From Rhodococcus triatomae BKS 15-14 (lineage in GTDB: Bacteria > Actinomycetota > Actinomycetes > Mycobacteriales > Mycobacteriaceae): DNA of 62,803 nt. The first letter of the stretch is position 1, and every line of letters begins with the position of its first letter. Position numbers and translations under genes: made by a program. This document shows positions 18,915-26,768 of the stretch, one piece after another. The notes below the pieces were generated by a model that worked only from the letters and a program-made list of their open reading frames with translations, did not search any database and was not told the origin of the DNA. Location of the stretch: contig AODO01000039.1 of the NCBI GenBank assembly GCA_000341795.1, forward strand, positions 1 to 62,803, read 5' to 3'.

Positions 18915-20408
18915 ATGACAACCACCACACTCGACCGGCCCGGCACCGGTCCCGACTCGTCCGAGAGGGAGCACCGGCTGCGCTGGCTCGTCCTCGCGGT
19001 CATCGCGCTGGCCCAGCTCATGGTCGTCCTCGACGCGACCATCGTGAACATCGCGCTCCCCGCCGCCCAGCGCGCACTCGAGTTCTCCGACGCCGACCGG
19101 CAGTGGGTGGTCACCGCCTACGCGCTCGCGTTCGGCAGCCTGCTGTTGCTCGGCGGGCGGCTCAGCGACCTGTTCGGCCGCCGCAACACCTTCGTCATCG
19201 GTCTCGTCGGCTTCGCCGCGATGTCCGCGATCGGCGGCGCCGCCGTCAACTTCACGATGCTGGTCGCCGCCCGCGCCGGTCAGGGCGTGTTCGCCGCGCT
19301 GCTCGCGCCGGCCGCGCTGTCGCTGCTCGCGACCACCTTCACCGAACCCGACGAACGCGCGAAGGCGTTCGGCATCTTCGGCGCGGTCGCCGGTGCCGGC
19401 GGCGCGATCGGCCTGCTCCTCGGCGGCGCGCTCACCGAGTGGACGTCGTGGCGGTGGACCTTCTTCGTCAACCTGATCTTCGCTGCCGTCGCGCTCGTCG
19501 GCGCCATGACGTTGATGGCAGCGCACCGCGCCGAGCACCGGCCGAGGCTCGACATTCCCGGCACCGTCACCGTGTCCGCGGCGCTGTTCGGCATCGTGTA
19601 CGGCTTCTCGCACGCCGAGTCGCACGGCTGGTCGAACCCCGCCACCATTGCCTGGCTCGTCTCCGGCGCCGTGCTGCTCGCGGTCTTCGTGGTGATCGAG
19701 ACCAGGGTCGCGCACCCGCTGCTGCCGCTGCGCATCGTCCTCGACCGCACCCGCGGCGGTTCCTACCTGGCGATGTTCCTCACCGGCTCCGGCATGTTCG
19801 CGGTGTTCCTGTTCCTGACCTTCTACCTGCAGACCATCCTCATGTACTCGCCGATCGTCACGGGCCTCGCGTTCCTGCCGATGGTCGCGGGCATGGTCAT
19901 CTCGGCGACCACCTCGACCGGGGTGCTGCTGCCGCGGTTCGGCCCGCGGCCGCTGATCACGGGTGGCCTGGTGCTCGGCGCGGCCGGCCTCGCCGTGCTC
20001 GCCCGGCTGGAGATCGACAGCAGCTACGGAACGCACATCCTGCCCGGGCTGGTGCTGCTCGGCCTCGGCATGGGCATGGTGTTCGCGCCCGGCATGCAGG
20101 GTGCGATCACCGGGGTCGACGCCGACGACGCCGGTGTCGCCTCCGCGACGGTGAACACGATGCAGCAGGTCGGCGGATCCATCGGCACCGCCCTGCTCAG
20201 CACCGTCGCCGCGACCGCCGCCGCGAACTACGTCGCGGACCACGCGGCGGGACCACAGACCCAGGCACTGGCCGCCGTCGCGAGCTACACCACCACCTTC
20301 TGGTGGGCGGCCGCCATCTTCGTCGGCGGTGCGATCGTCTCGGTGTTCCTGCTGCCCGCAGGGAAGCTGCCCGAATCCGAGGGCGAGGTGCTCGTCGCCG
20401 CGCACTGA
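18915..20408 (+). CDS. MFS drug efflux transporter (DHA2, 14-TM, EmrB/QacA type)
   Basis: This 497-residue inner-membrane proton/drug antiporter has motif D1 (LAQLMVVLDATIVNIALP), motif A (GGRLSDLFGRR), motif B (RAGQGVFAALLAPAAL) and the motif C stretch GAVAGAGGAIGLLLGG, with about fourteen helices. These identify DHA2-family multidrug pumps. ATG 18915 has GAGGGGG about 8 nt upstream. The shared operator region and divergent TetR gene imply substrate-inducible control. A strong bidirectional terminator follows at 20418. The actual substrates cannot be inferred. Confidence 0.94.
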   Translation: MTTTTLDRPGTGPDSSEREHRLRWLVLAVIALAQLMVVLDATIVNIALPAAQRALEFSDADRQWVVTAYALAFGSLLLLGGRLSDLFGRRNTFVIGLVGFAAMSAIGGAAVNFTMLVAARAGQGVFAALLAPAALSLLATTFTEPDERAKAFGIFGAVAGAGGAIGLLLGGALTEWTSWRWTFFVNLIFAAVALVGAMTLMAAHRAEHRPRLDIPGTVTVSAALFGIVYGFSHAESHGWSNPATIAWLVSGAVLLAVFVVIETRVAHPLLPLRIVLDRTRGGSYLAMFLTGSGMFAVFLFLTFYLQTILMYSPIVTGLAFLPMVAGMVISATTSTGVLLPRFGPRPLITGGLVLGAAGLAVLARLEIDSSYGTHILPGLVLLGLGMGMVFAPGMQGAITGVDADDAGVASATVNTMQQVGGSIGTALLSTVAATAAANYVADHAAGPQTQALAAVASYTTTFWWAAAIFVGGAIVSVFLLPAGKLPESEGEVLVAAH

Positions 20409-20417
20409 CGTACACAA

Positions 20418-20459
20418 CGACACGGACCCCGTGACCGACCGGTCACGGGGTCCGTGTCG
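20418..20459. terminator. Bidirectional hairpin terminator
   Basis: A perfect 19-bp stem (20418-20436 with 20441-20459) and a 4-nt GACC loop lie between the convergent MFS gene and the flavoprotein gene. No T-tract follows. Confidence 0.85.
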
Positions 20460-20467
20460 CGTCTGCC

Positions 20468-22069
20468 CTAGTTGCGGGCGAGGAACCGGTCCATGCACCG
20501 TTCCGCGACGGCGGTGATGGTCAGCGACGGATTGACCAGGCCGACCGCGCCGGGAATCAGCGCGCCGTCGACGACGTACAGATTCTCGTAACCGTGCACG
20601 CGACCGTCGTCCGTGGCCGCCTTGCCCATGACGACACCGCCGAGACCGTGGTACGTCGACGCGCTGCCGAATCCGATGGCCCGCGTGTAGACCGGGGTGC
20701 CGCTGGCCGGGAACCCGTAGCGGACGTTGGCGCGCTCGTGAAACTTCCCGGCGAAACGCATGCCCTGCCGGTCGAGTTCGCCGCCTTCCGGGTGCGGGTA
20801 GTTCAGCTCCACCCGCCCGGTCGCCGGATTCCAGTCGATGGTGCCGCGTTCGGTGGTGAACGCCTGGATGAGATTCGTGGTGGTGCTGCCGCTGGCGATC
20901 GCCGGCAGCGGCGCCGCCTGCCACGACATCGAGACCGAGCCCTCCGGGTCCTCGTCGTCGAACATGACCGCGACACCGGGACCGGCCTGCACCGGACCGT
21001 AGTCGCGGCGGTTGAACACACGGGTGGTGAGGAAGTCGCCGTTGTTGCCGAAGCCCTGCCCGACCTCGGGGCTCAGCCGCGGCAGCGTCCCCGTCGCGCG
21101 GGCGGTGACCAGCAGCTCGGTGGTGTGGTACGAGCCGGCCGCGAGGAACAGGTGGTCGGCGGTGAAGGTGCGGGTGCCGAGTTCGTTTCCGTACTCGTCG
21201 ATCTCGCGTGCCGTGACCTCGAAGCCCGTGCGGCCGTCGAGTTCCCGGATGCGCACCGCCTCGTGGAGCGGCACCACGGTGACGTTGCCGGTCGCCTCGG
21301 CGCGCGGAAGGTAGTTGTGGTCGACGCTGTTCTTCGCGCCCGAGTTGATGCCGTACGGGCCCTCCGCGATCGAGATCGACTTGCGCCGGGTGCCCGCGAA
21401 CTCGGCCCGCACCAGGTCCCAGTCGACACAGAAGTCGTGGAGATAGGGTTCGGCGCCGTAGTCCGCGATGTCGGCGAGCCAGGACCGGGCGCCCTGGTAC
21501 TCGGGCCGGGCCAGCAGGTCCGCGGGCAGCGGCGAGGTGCCGAGCTCGGCCTTGGCGCGCGGGAAGTACACGCGGTCCAGCTCCGCGTAGTCGATGGAGG
21601 TGGGGAAGGCGCGTTCGAAGTCGCGGCGCCGCGGCTGCACCGAGTACGCGCCGAACACCAGCGAACCGCCGCCGACACCGGCGCCGTGCACCGTGGTGAT
21701 GCCGTTGCCCTTGATCTCCTCGACGACGCCCGCGTACTTCGGGATCGGCTGGAACTGGGTGAGCGGATTGATCGGCGGCTTGGTGGAGAACCACGCGGCG
21801 CGGCCGTCCGGCGCGTCGAAGGTGGCGAAGGTGTTGCCGCCGGGGTCGATGTCCCAGCGCCGGCCCCGCTCGAGCACCGTCGTCCGGTAGCCGGCCTGCC
21901 CCAGCCGCAGTGCCGCGACGGCGCCGCCGAAACCGCTGCCGATCACGAGTGCGGTGCGGCCCTGCGCGGAAGCGGCGGGGGCGGTGGCGAGCGACCCGAG
22001 CGCGGCGGCACCGAGTCCCACCGCGGCTCCCCGCAGAACGTCACGTCGCGAAAAACCCGTTGAAGTCAC
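20468..22069 (-). CDS. Tat-exported cholesterol oxidase-like GMC flavoprotein
   Basis: This 533-residue secreted FAD enzyme has a twin-arginine signal (FSRRDVLRG, cleaved near APAASAQ). The Rossmann motif is VIGSGFGGAVAALRLGQAG. The substrate domain follows, then the C-terminal YHGLGG (His474) and VNPSLTITA (Asn513), which align with the His447 and Asn485 of Streptomyces cholesterol oxidase. The expected activity is oxidation of a 3-beta-hydroxysteroid outside the cell. The residue aligning with the isomerisation base Glu361 appears to be Gln384 (SWQAAPLPA), which would favour oxidation without isomerisation. GTG 22069 follows TAGGGT (22083-22078) by 8 nt, so a leaderless mRNA is likely. Another steroid or alcohol substrate is possible. 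Confidence 0.85.
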   Translation of the reverse strand: MTSTGFSRRDVLRGAAVGLGAAALGSLATAPAASAQGRTALVIGSGFGGAVAALRLGQAGYRTTVLERGRRWDIDPGGNTFATFDAPDGRAAWFSTKPPINPLTQFQPIPKYAGVVEEIKGNGITTVHGAGVGGGSLVFGAYSVQPRRRDFERAFPTSIDYAELDRVYFPRAKAELGTSPLPADLLARPEYQGARSWLADIADYGAEPYLHDFCVDWDLVRAEFAGTRRKSISIAEGPYGINSGAKNSVDHNYLPRAEATGNVTVVPLHEAVRIRELDGRTGFEVTAREIDEYGNELGTRTFTADHLFLAAGSYHTTELLVTARATGTLPRLSPEVGQGFGNNGDFLTTRVFNRRDYGPVQAGPGVAVMFDDEDPEGSVSMSWQAAPLPAIASGSTTTNLIQAFTTERGTIDWNPATGRVELNYPHPEGGELDRQGMRFAGKFHERANVRYGFPASGTPVYTRAIGFGSASTYHGLGGVVMGKAATDDGRVHGYENLYVVDGALIPGAVGLVNPSLTITAVAERCMDRFLARN

Positions 22070-22125
22070 AACGAATGACCCTAGCGACCGGACCCGCGCA
22101 GCGGGGCGGTTACGTGTGGGTGCGG

Positions 22126-22719
22126 TCACATTTCTCGGCGGCCGTCGGTGTCCCACCGGTCGAGCAGAGCCCGGCCGCGGGGGCTGATCCGGTAGCCGAC
22201 GTCGAGGCTCTCGGTCAGACCCAGTTCCTTGAGCCGACGCACCTTCTGCTTGAAGGTGGGCCGGTCCATTCCCACTTCCGGCGCCAGTTCCGTCGACACC
22301 ACCGCGGGCCGCGCCGCGATCAACCGCAGGGTCGCCTCGGTCCACGGACCGTTCGCGTCCATCCGGTCCAGGCGTCGACGCACCCCGGCGGCGTCGTCGT
22401 CGGACAGGTCGGCGTCCGCGCGCAGCACCGCCCGCGGATCGGGTCCCGCGGCGCGCAGCGCGATCCGGTACAGACGCGGCCCGTGCGCCTTGCGGTCCAC
22501 GAACGTCAGCATCGTCACGGCGTCGGCGAACCCGGCGGCGCGTGCGTCGTCGTCGGTGACGGCGGCGGCGTCGATCTCGTCGACGGCGTCGAAGGCGATC
22601 ACCCCGATCCGCGTCCGCTGCTGCCCGCCCGGTCGCACCCGAGGGCGGTCCCAGCGACGGAACGCGAGCGTGACGGTGCCCGCGGCGATGCCGTCGAGGG
22701 ACGCTGCGGTGAAGATCAT
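22126..22719 (-). CDS. ASCH-like domain plus winged-helix protein
   Basis: This 197-residue cytosolic protein seems to have two parts. Residues 1-105 contain TVTLAFRRWDRPRVRPGG, the hallmark of ASCH/PUA-like folds that bind RNA or modified nucleotides. Residues 110-197 look like a winged helix (RLIAARPAVVSTELAPEVG, RPTFKQKVRRLKELGLTES, GYRISPRGRALLDRW). This could be an RNA- or nucleotide-sensing regulator; no function is established. ATG 22719 lies 7 nt after the stop of the Nudix gene, so the two form an operon. The annotation of the ASCH part is by motif recognition only. Confidence 0.7.
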   Translation of the reverse strand: MIFTAASLDGIAAGTVTLAFRRWDRPRVRPGGQQRTRIGVIAFDAVDEIDAAAVTDDDARAAGFADAVTMLTFVDRKAHGPRLYRIALRAAGPDPRAVLRADADLSDDDAAGVRRRLDRMDANGPWTEATLRLIAARPAVVSTELAPEVGMDRPTFKQKVRRLKELGLTESLDVGYRISPRGRALLDRWDTDGRREM

Positions 22720-22726
22720 CGCCGGC

Positions 22727-23134
22727 TCAGTCCACGACGCCGAGCCGGTGCAGATGCTCGAACACCAACCGGGAACCGGGCGCCGACTCCGGCATCGACG
22801 CGTACTCGTCGACCGTGAAGTAGCGCAGTTCCGCGATCTCACTCGTCGGCACGGGCTCGGCGGTGAGCGCGGCGACGTAACAGGTCATGTGCAGTCGGGT
22901 GCCCGGCGGATGGCCGAAGGCCTCGGCCTCGAACACCCCGAGGGTCTCGAGCGTGCCGTCGACGATGCCGACGTCGAGTTCCTCGCGAATCTCCCTGTGC
23001 AGGGCCTGCTCCGGCGTCTCCCCCGGGTCGATCTTGCCGCCCGCCATGTAGAAGGCGGACTTTCCCGCGGACCGGGCCTGGAGCATCCGGCGGTCCTTGA
23101 CGTGGGCCAGCGCGACGGTCCTGATCTCGACCAT
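22727..23134 (-). CDS. Nudix hydrolase (MutT-like)
   Basis: This 135-residue enzyme hydrolyses nucleoside diphosphates linked to another moiety. The Nudix box starts at GGKIDPGE and continues to REIREELDV, matching GX5EX7REUXEEXGU with all catalytic glutamates. It is preceded by MLQARSAGKSAFYMAGG, typical of short MutT-family housekeeping hydrolases. The substrate is not determinable. ATG 23134 follows TACCCT (23146-23141) by 6 nt and lacks a Shine-Dalgarno, so the mRNA is probably leaderless. It is co-transcribed with the ASCH-winged-helix gene. Confidence 0.9.
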   Translation of the reverse strand: MVEIRTVALAHVKDRRMLQARSAGKSAFYMAGGKIDPGETPEQALHREIREELDVGIVDGTLETLGVFEAEAFGHPPGTRLHMTCYVAALTAEPVPTSEIAELRYFTVDEYASMPESAPGSRLVFEHLHRLGVVD

Positions 23135-23217
23135 TCACACAGGGTAGGTGGCTGCGCGGCCGATGCGCGTTCTCGACGGCCGGAAACCACGACGAGGAGC
23201 AGCGGAACGGAGCCGCC

Positions 23218-23247
23218 TGCAGGTCGAGACTTCGGATCCCCTAAACT
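23218..23247 (+). promoter_or_regulatory. Candidate promoter of the mrp operon
   Basis: TAAACT (23242-23247) is the best -10 match upstream of mrpA, with a weak TGCAGG -35 18 nt further up. It would leave a leader of about 70 nt. The call is tentative. Confidence 0.3.
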
Positions 23248-23322
23248 GGACACTGGTCGTCCGGATACTCCCGGGCGTATCGACACCCCGCCGCCCGCTG
23301 CCGAATCCCCGACGGAGTGCCC

Positions 23323-26157
23323 TTGCTCGCAATATTGTTCGCACACGCTCTCGCTGCCGTTCTGGCGCCCGCTGTCGTGCGAACAATGGGCCGCAACGCC
23401 TTCCTCCCGCTGTCGCTGGTACCCGCCGCATCGCTCGTGTGGGTGATCGCCAACTGGAACACCGAACAGTCGCTGCACATCACCTGGGCGCCCGGGCTGT
23501 CCATGGACATCGACATGCGGTTCGATTCGCTCGCCGCGATCATGTCCGCACTGATCCTCGGCATCGGCACCCTGGTGCTGATCTACTGTGCCCGCTACTT
23601 CAAGGACGGCGACACCCGCCTCGGGATCTTCGCCGCCGAGATGGTCGCGTTCGCCGGAGCCATGTTCGGCCTGGTCACCAGCGACAACATGCTCATCCTG
23701 TACACGTTCTGGGAACTGACGACCATCCTGTCGTTCCTGCTCGTCGGACACTACGCCGAGCGCGCCTCGAGTCGCCGGGCGGCGACCCAGGCGCTGTTGG
23801 TGACGACCGCCGGCGGTCTGGCGATGCTCGTCGGATTCATCATCCTCGGCCAGGTCGGCGGCAGCTACCAGCTGTCGGTGCTGCTGGAGAACCCGCCGGG
23901 CGGCTGGCTGGCCGGCGTCGGCGTCGTCCTGGTCCTCGCCGGTGCGCTGTCGAAGTCCGCGATCATCCCGATGCACTTCTGGCTGCCCGGTGCGATGGCC
24001 GCTCCGACTCCGGTCAGCGCCTACCTGCACGCCGCCGCGATGGTGAAGGCGGGCATCTACCTCATCGCCCGCCTCGCGCCCGGGTTCGCCGACTCCGGGC
24101 CGTGGCGCGCGACGGTCCTGACCCTCGGCCTCGGCACCATGCTGCTCGGCGGCTGGCGCGCGATGCGGGCCTACGACCTCAAGCTGATCCTCGCGTTCGG
24201 CACCGTCAGCCAGCTCGGGTTCCTGACCGTGCTGGTCGGCACCGGCACCCGCGACGCCGCCCTCGCAGGCATCGCCCTCGTCGTCGCGCACGCAATGTTC
24301 AAGGCCGCGTTGTTCATGGTCGTCGGCATCATCGACCACACCACCGGCACCCGCGACATCCGCAAGCTCGCGCACCTCGGCTCCGCCGCTCCCGTCCTGT
24401 GCATCGTCGCGATCGCGGCGGCGGCGAGCATGGCGGGACTGCCCCCGTTCTTCGGGTTCGTCGGCAAGGAGGGTGCGCTGGAGGCGGTCGCGACGGCGTC
24501 GGTGCTGAACCCGACGGTCCGCACGGTCGAACTCGTCGGCATCGTGGCCGGCTCGATCCTCACGGTCGCCTACAGCATCAGATTCGTGTGGGGCGCGTTC
24601 GGACGCAAGCAGCTCACCAACCCCAGCGCGGCCGTGCAGGACATGCACCGGGCGGGACCCCTGTTCCTCGCGGTGCCCGCCCTGCTCGCGGCGGCGGGCC
24701 TGGTCGCCGGCCTGGTCTCGCCGGTGATGGACACCCTCCTCGCCGCCTACGCGGACAGCCTGCCGGGACCGCAGGACTACCACCTCGCACTGTGGCACGG
24801 CTTCGGGCTCGCGCTGTGGCTGACGGTGCTGGTGATCGTCGGTGGTGTCGCGCTGTACCTCGCGCATCGCCGGATCAGCCGTCTCCGGTTCGAGCACTCC
24901 CCGCTCGGCAACGCCGAGCGCATCTACGACGCCACCCTGCGTGGCATGGACACCCTGTCGATCCGGCTGACCGGCACCACCCAGCGCGGCTCACTGCCCC
25001 TGACCCAGGCGACCATCCTCCTCACCCTGGTCCTGCTGCCCACGATCCTGCTGATCCTCGGCACCGACACCTCGGTGGACCTGCGTCTCTGGGAGTCACC
25101 GATCCAGTTCGCGGTCGGGCTCATCATGATCGCGGCAGCGCTCGCCGCGACCGTCATGCGCAACCGACTCGCCTCCGTGATCCTGGTCGGCGTCACCGGC
25201 TACGGCTGCGGCGTCATCTTCGCCCTCGACGGCGCCCCCGACCTCGCGCTGACGCAGTTTCTCGTCGAGACGCTCACGCTGGTGATCTTCGTGCTGGTCC
25301 TCCGCAAGCTGCCCGCCGAGATCGACGAACGCCAATCCGCCGGTTTCAAGCCCGCCCGCGCCGCGCTCGGTGTCGCCGTCGGTGCCGCCGTCACGGCCCT
25401 CGGGGCGTTCGCGATCAGCGCCCGCTCCGCCGAGCCGATCTCCGTGCACATGCCCGACCTCGCCTATCACATCGGCAACGGCAAGAACGTCGTCAACGTG
25501 CTGCTCGTCGACATCCGCGCCTGGGACACACTCGGTGAGATCTCGGTGCTGCTGGTCGCGGCGACCGGTGTCGCGTCCCTGGTGTTCCGCAACCGCCGGT
25601 TCGGCACCGCGCCCCGCGTGGCGGACGCTCCGTCCTTCGCCCCGACGCCGGAGACCACGTGGCTCCTCGGCGGCGACCTGATCGATCCCCGGCACCGGTC
25701 GCTGATCCTCGAGGTCACCACCCGGATGGTGTTCCCGACGATGATGGTGCTGTCGGTGTACTTCTTCTTCTCCGGCCACAACGCCCCCGGTGGCGGATTC
25801 GCCGGCGGCCTGACCGCGGGCCTCGCACTGGTGCTCCGCTATCTCGCGGGCGGGCGGTACGAGCTCGGCGAGACGGTCCCGATCGACGCAGGCAAGATCC
25901 TCGGCCTCGGCCTGATCTTCGCCGCGGGCACCGCACTGACGTCGCTGTTCCTCGGCGCGCCCGTGCTCTCGTCCGCGACGATCGAGCTGACGCTGCCGTT
26001 GCTCGGCGACATCAAACTCGTGACGGCGCTCTTCTTCGACCTGGGCGTCTACCTCATCGTGGTCGGCCTGGTGCTCGACGTCCTGCGCAGCCTCGGCGCC
26101 CGCCTGGACGCCGAGATCGAGAACGCTCCGACCGGAACCCAGGAGGTGGCCCGATGA
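23323..26157 (+). CDS. mrpA: Mrp Na+/H+ antiporter subunit A with fused MrpB domain
   Basis: This 944-residue integral membrane subunit is the NuoL-like, proton-translocating part of the Mrp (Mnh) complex, which exchanges cytoplasmic Na+ for external H+. The NuoL/proton-antiporter region covers about residues 1-600 (ALSKSAIIPMHFWLPGAMAAPTPVSAYLHAA is the signature area). An MbhD/E-like region follows, and residues about 790-940 are an MrpB domain (MVFPTMMVLSVYFFFSGHNAPGGGFAGG). No separate mrpB exists, so A and B are fused, as is common in actinobacteria. I prefer TTG 23323 because GGAG lies 5 nt upstream; GTG 23317 overlaps that GGAG. Its stop overlaps mrpC by 4 nt. Confidence 0.93.
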   Translation: MLAILFAHALAAVLAPAVVRTMGRNAFLPLSLVPAASLVWVIANWNTEQSLHITWAPGLSMDIDMRFDSLAAIMSALILGIGTLVLIYCARYFKDGDTRLGIFAAEMVAFAGAMFGLVTSDNMLILYTFWELTTILSFLLVGHYAERASSRRAATQALLVTTAGGLAMLVGFIILGQVGGSYQLSVLLENPPGGWLAGVGVVLVLAGALSKSAIIPMHFWLPGAMAAPTPVSAYLHAAAMVKAGIYLIARLAPGFADSGPWRATVLTLGLGTMLLGGWRAMRAYDLKLILAFGTVSQLGFLTVLVGTGTRDAALAGIALVVAHAMFKAALFMVVGIIDHTTGTRDIRKLAHLGSAAPVLCIVAIAAAASMAGLPPFFGFVGKEGALEAVATASVLNPTVRTVELVGIVAGSILTVAYSIRFVWGAFGRKQLTNPSAAVQDMHRAGPLFLAVPALLAAAGLVAGLVSPVMDTLLAAYADSLPGPQDYHLALWHGFGLALWLTVLVIVGGVALYLAHRRISRLRFEHSPLGNAERIYDATLRGMDTLSIRLTGTTQRGSLPLTQATILLTLVLLPTILLILGTDTSVDLRLWESPIQFAVGLIMIAAALAATVMRNRLASVILVGVTGYGCGVIFALDGAPDLALTQFLVETLTLVIFVLVLRKLPAEIDERQSAGFKPARAALGVAVGAAVTALGAFAISARSAEPISVHMPDLAYHIGNGKNVVNVLLVDIRAWDTLGEISVLLVAATGVASLVFRNRRFGTAPRVADAPSFAPTPETTWLLGGDLIDPRHRSLILEVTTRMVFPTMMVLSVYFFFSGHNAPGGGFAGGLTAGLALVLRYLAGGRYELGETVPIDAGKILGLGLIFAAGTALTSLFLGAPVLSSATIELTLPLLGDIKLVTALFFDLGVYLIVVGLVLDVLRSLGARLDAEIENAPTGTQEVAR

Positions 26158-26768
26158 GCGTGAACCTCGGATTCCTCCTCGTCATCGGCATCCTCATCTC
26201 GTGCGGCGTGTATCTGCTGCTGGAGCGCTCGATCACGAAGATGTTGCTGGGTCTGCTGCTGTTCGGCAACGGAGTGAACCTGCTGATCCTGTCGTCGGGA
26301 GGGCCGCCCGGCAGCGCCCCGATCGTCGGTCGCACCAATGACGTGTACGACGAGATGTCCGATCCGCTCGCGCAGGCGATGATCCTGACCGCGATCGTCA
26401 TCACGATGGGCATCGCCGCGTTCGTGATGGCGCTGGCCTACCGGTCGTACAAGATCAACACCCAGGACGCCGTCGAGGACGACCCCGAGGACACCAAGGT
26501 CAAGCGGCTCCGCAGTCCGGCGGAGGCGCCCGACCACGACCGTTCCGACGATCCGATCACCGGCGACGCCACGTTCGGCGGCGACGCCTTCGACGACAAG
26601 GGCAACCCGATCCCACTCGAACAGCTGACCAACCTCGAGGAACTCGAGGTGTACGAGGATCTGCGCGAAGGCGACTTCGACGAGTTCGACGACCGCGGCG
26701 ACGCCGAACCCGGCGACACCGAACCCGGCAAGGACGCACCGACCGCACCCGGCGGTGACCGCCGATGA
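26154..26768 (+). CDS. mrpC: Mrp antiporter subunit C with acidic C-terminal extension
   Basis: This NuoK-like subunit has three transmembrane helices in about residues 1-105: LLVIGILISCGVYLLLE, then LLFGNGVNLLIL, then ILTAIVITMGIAAFVMALAY. The typical length is about 110-115 residues; here there are 204. The extra 100 residues are cytoplasmic and very acidic (many Asp and Glu, for example EELEVYEDLREGDFDEFDD), with no predicted fold. Start and stop overlaps of 4 nt on both sides show tight coupling within the operon. Confidence 0.92.
   Translation: MSVNLGFLLVIGILISCGVYLLLERSITKMLLGLLLFGNGVNLLILSSGGPPGSAPIVGRTNDVYDEMSDPLAQAMILTAIVITMGIAAFVMALAYRSYKINTQDAVEDDPEDTKVKRLRSPAEAPDHDRSDDPITGDATFGGDAFDDKGNPIPLEQLTNLEELEVYEDLREGDFDEFDDRGDAEPGDTEPGKDAPTAPGGDRR

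Noticed and set aside
18846..21794. 982-codon open frame opposite the MFS gene and overlapping the flavoprotein gene
   Set aside because: It has no recognisable domain and is rich in Arg, His and Gly; MFS and flavoprotein frames explain both parts.
22885..24897. 670-codon frame opposite mrpA and the Nudix gene
   Set aside because: Highly charged, motif-free sequence, typical of the shadow of a membrane-protein gene.
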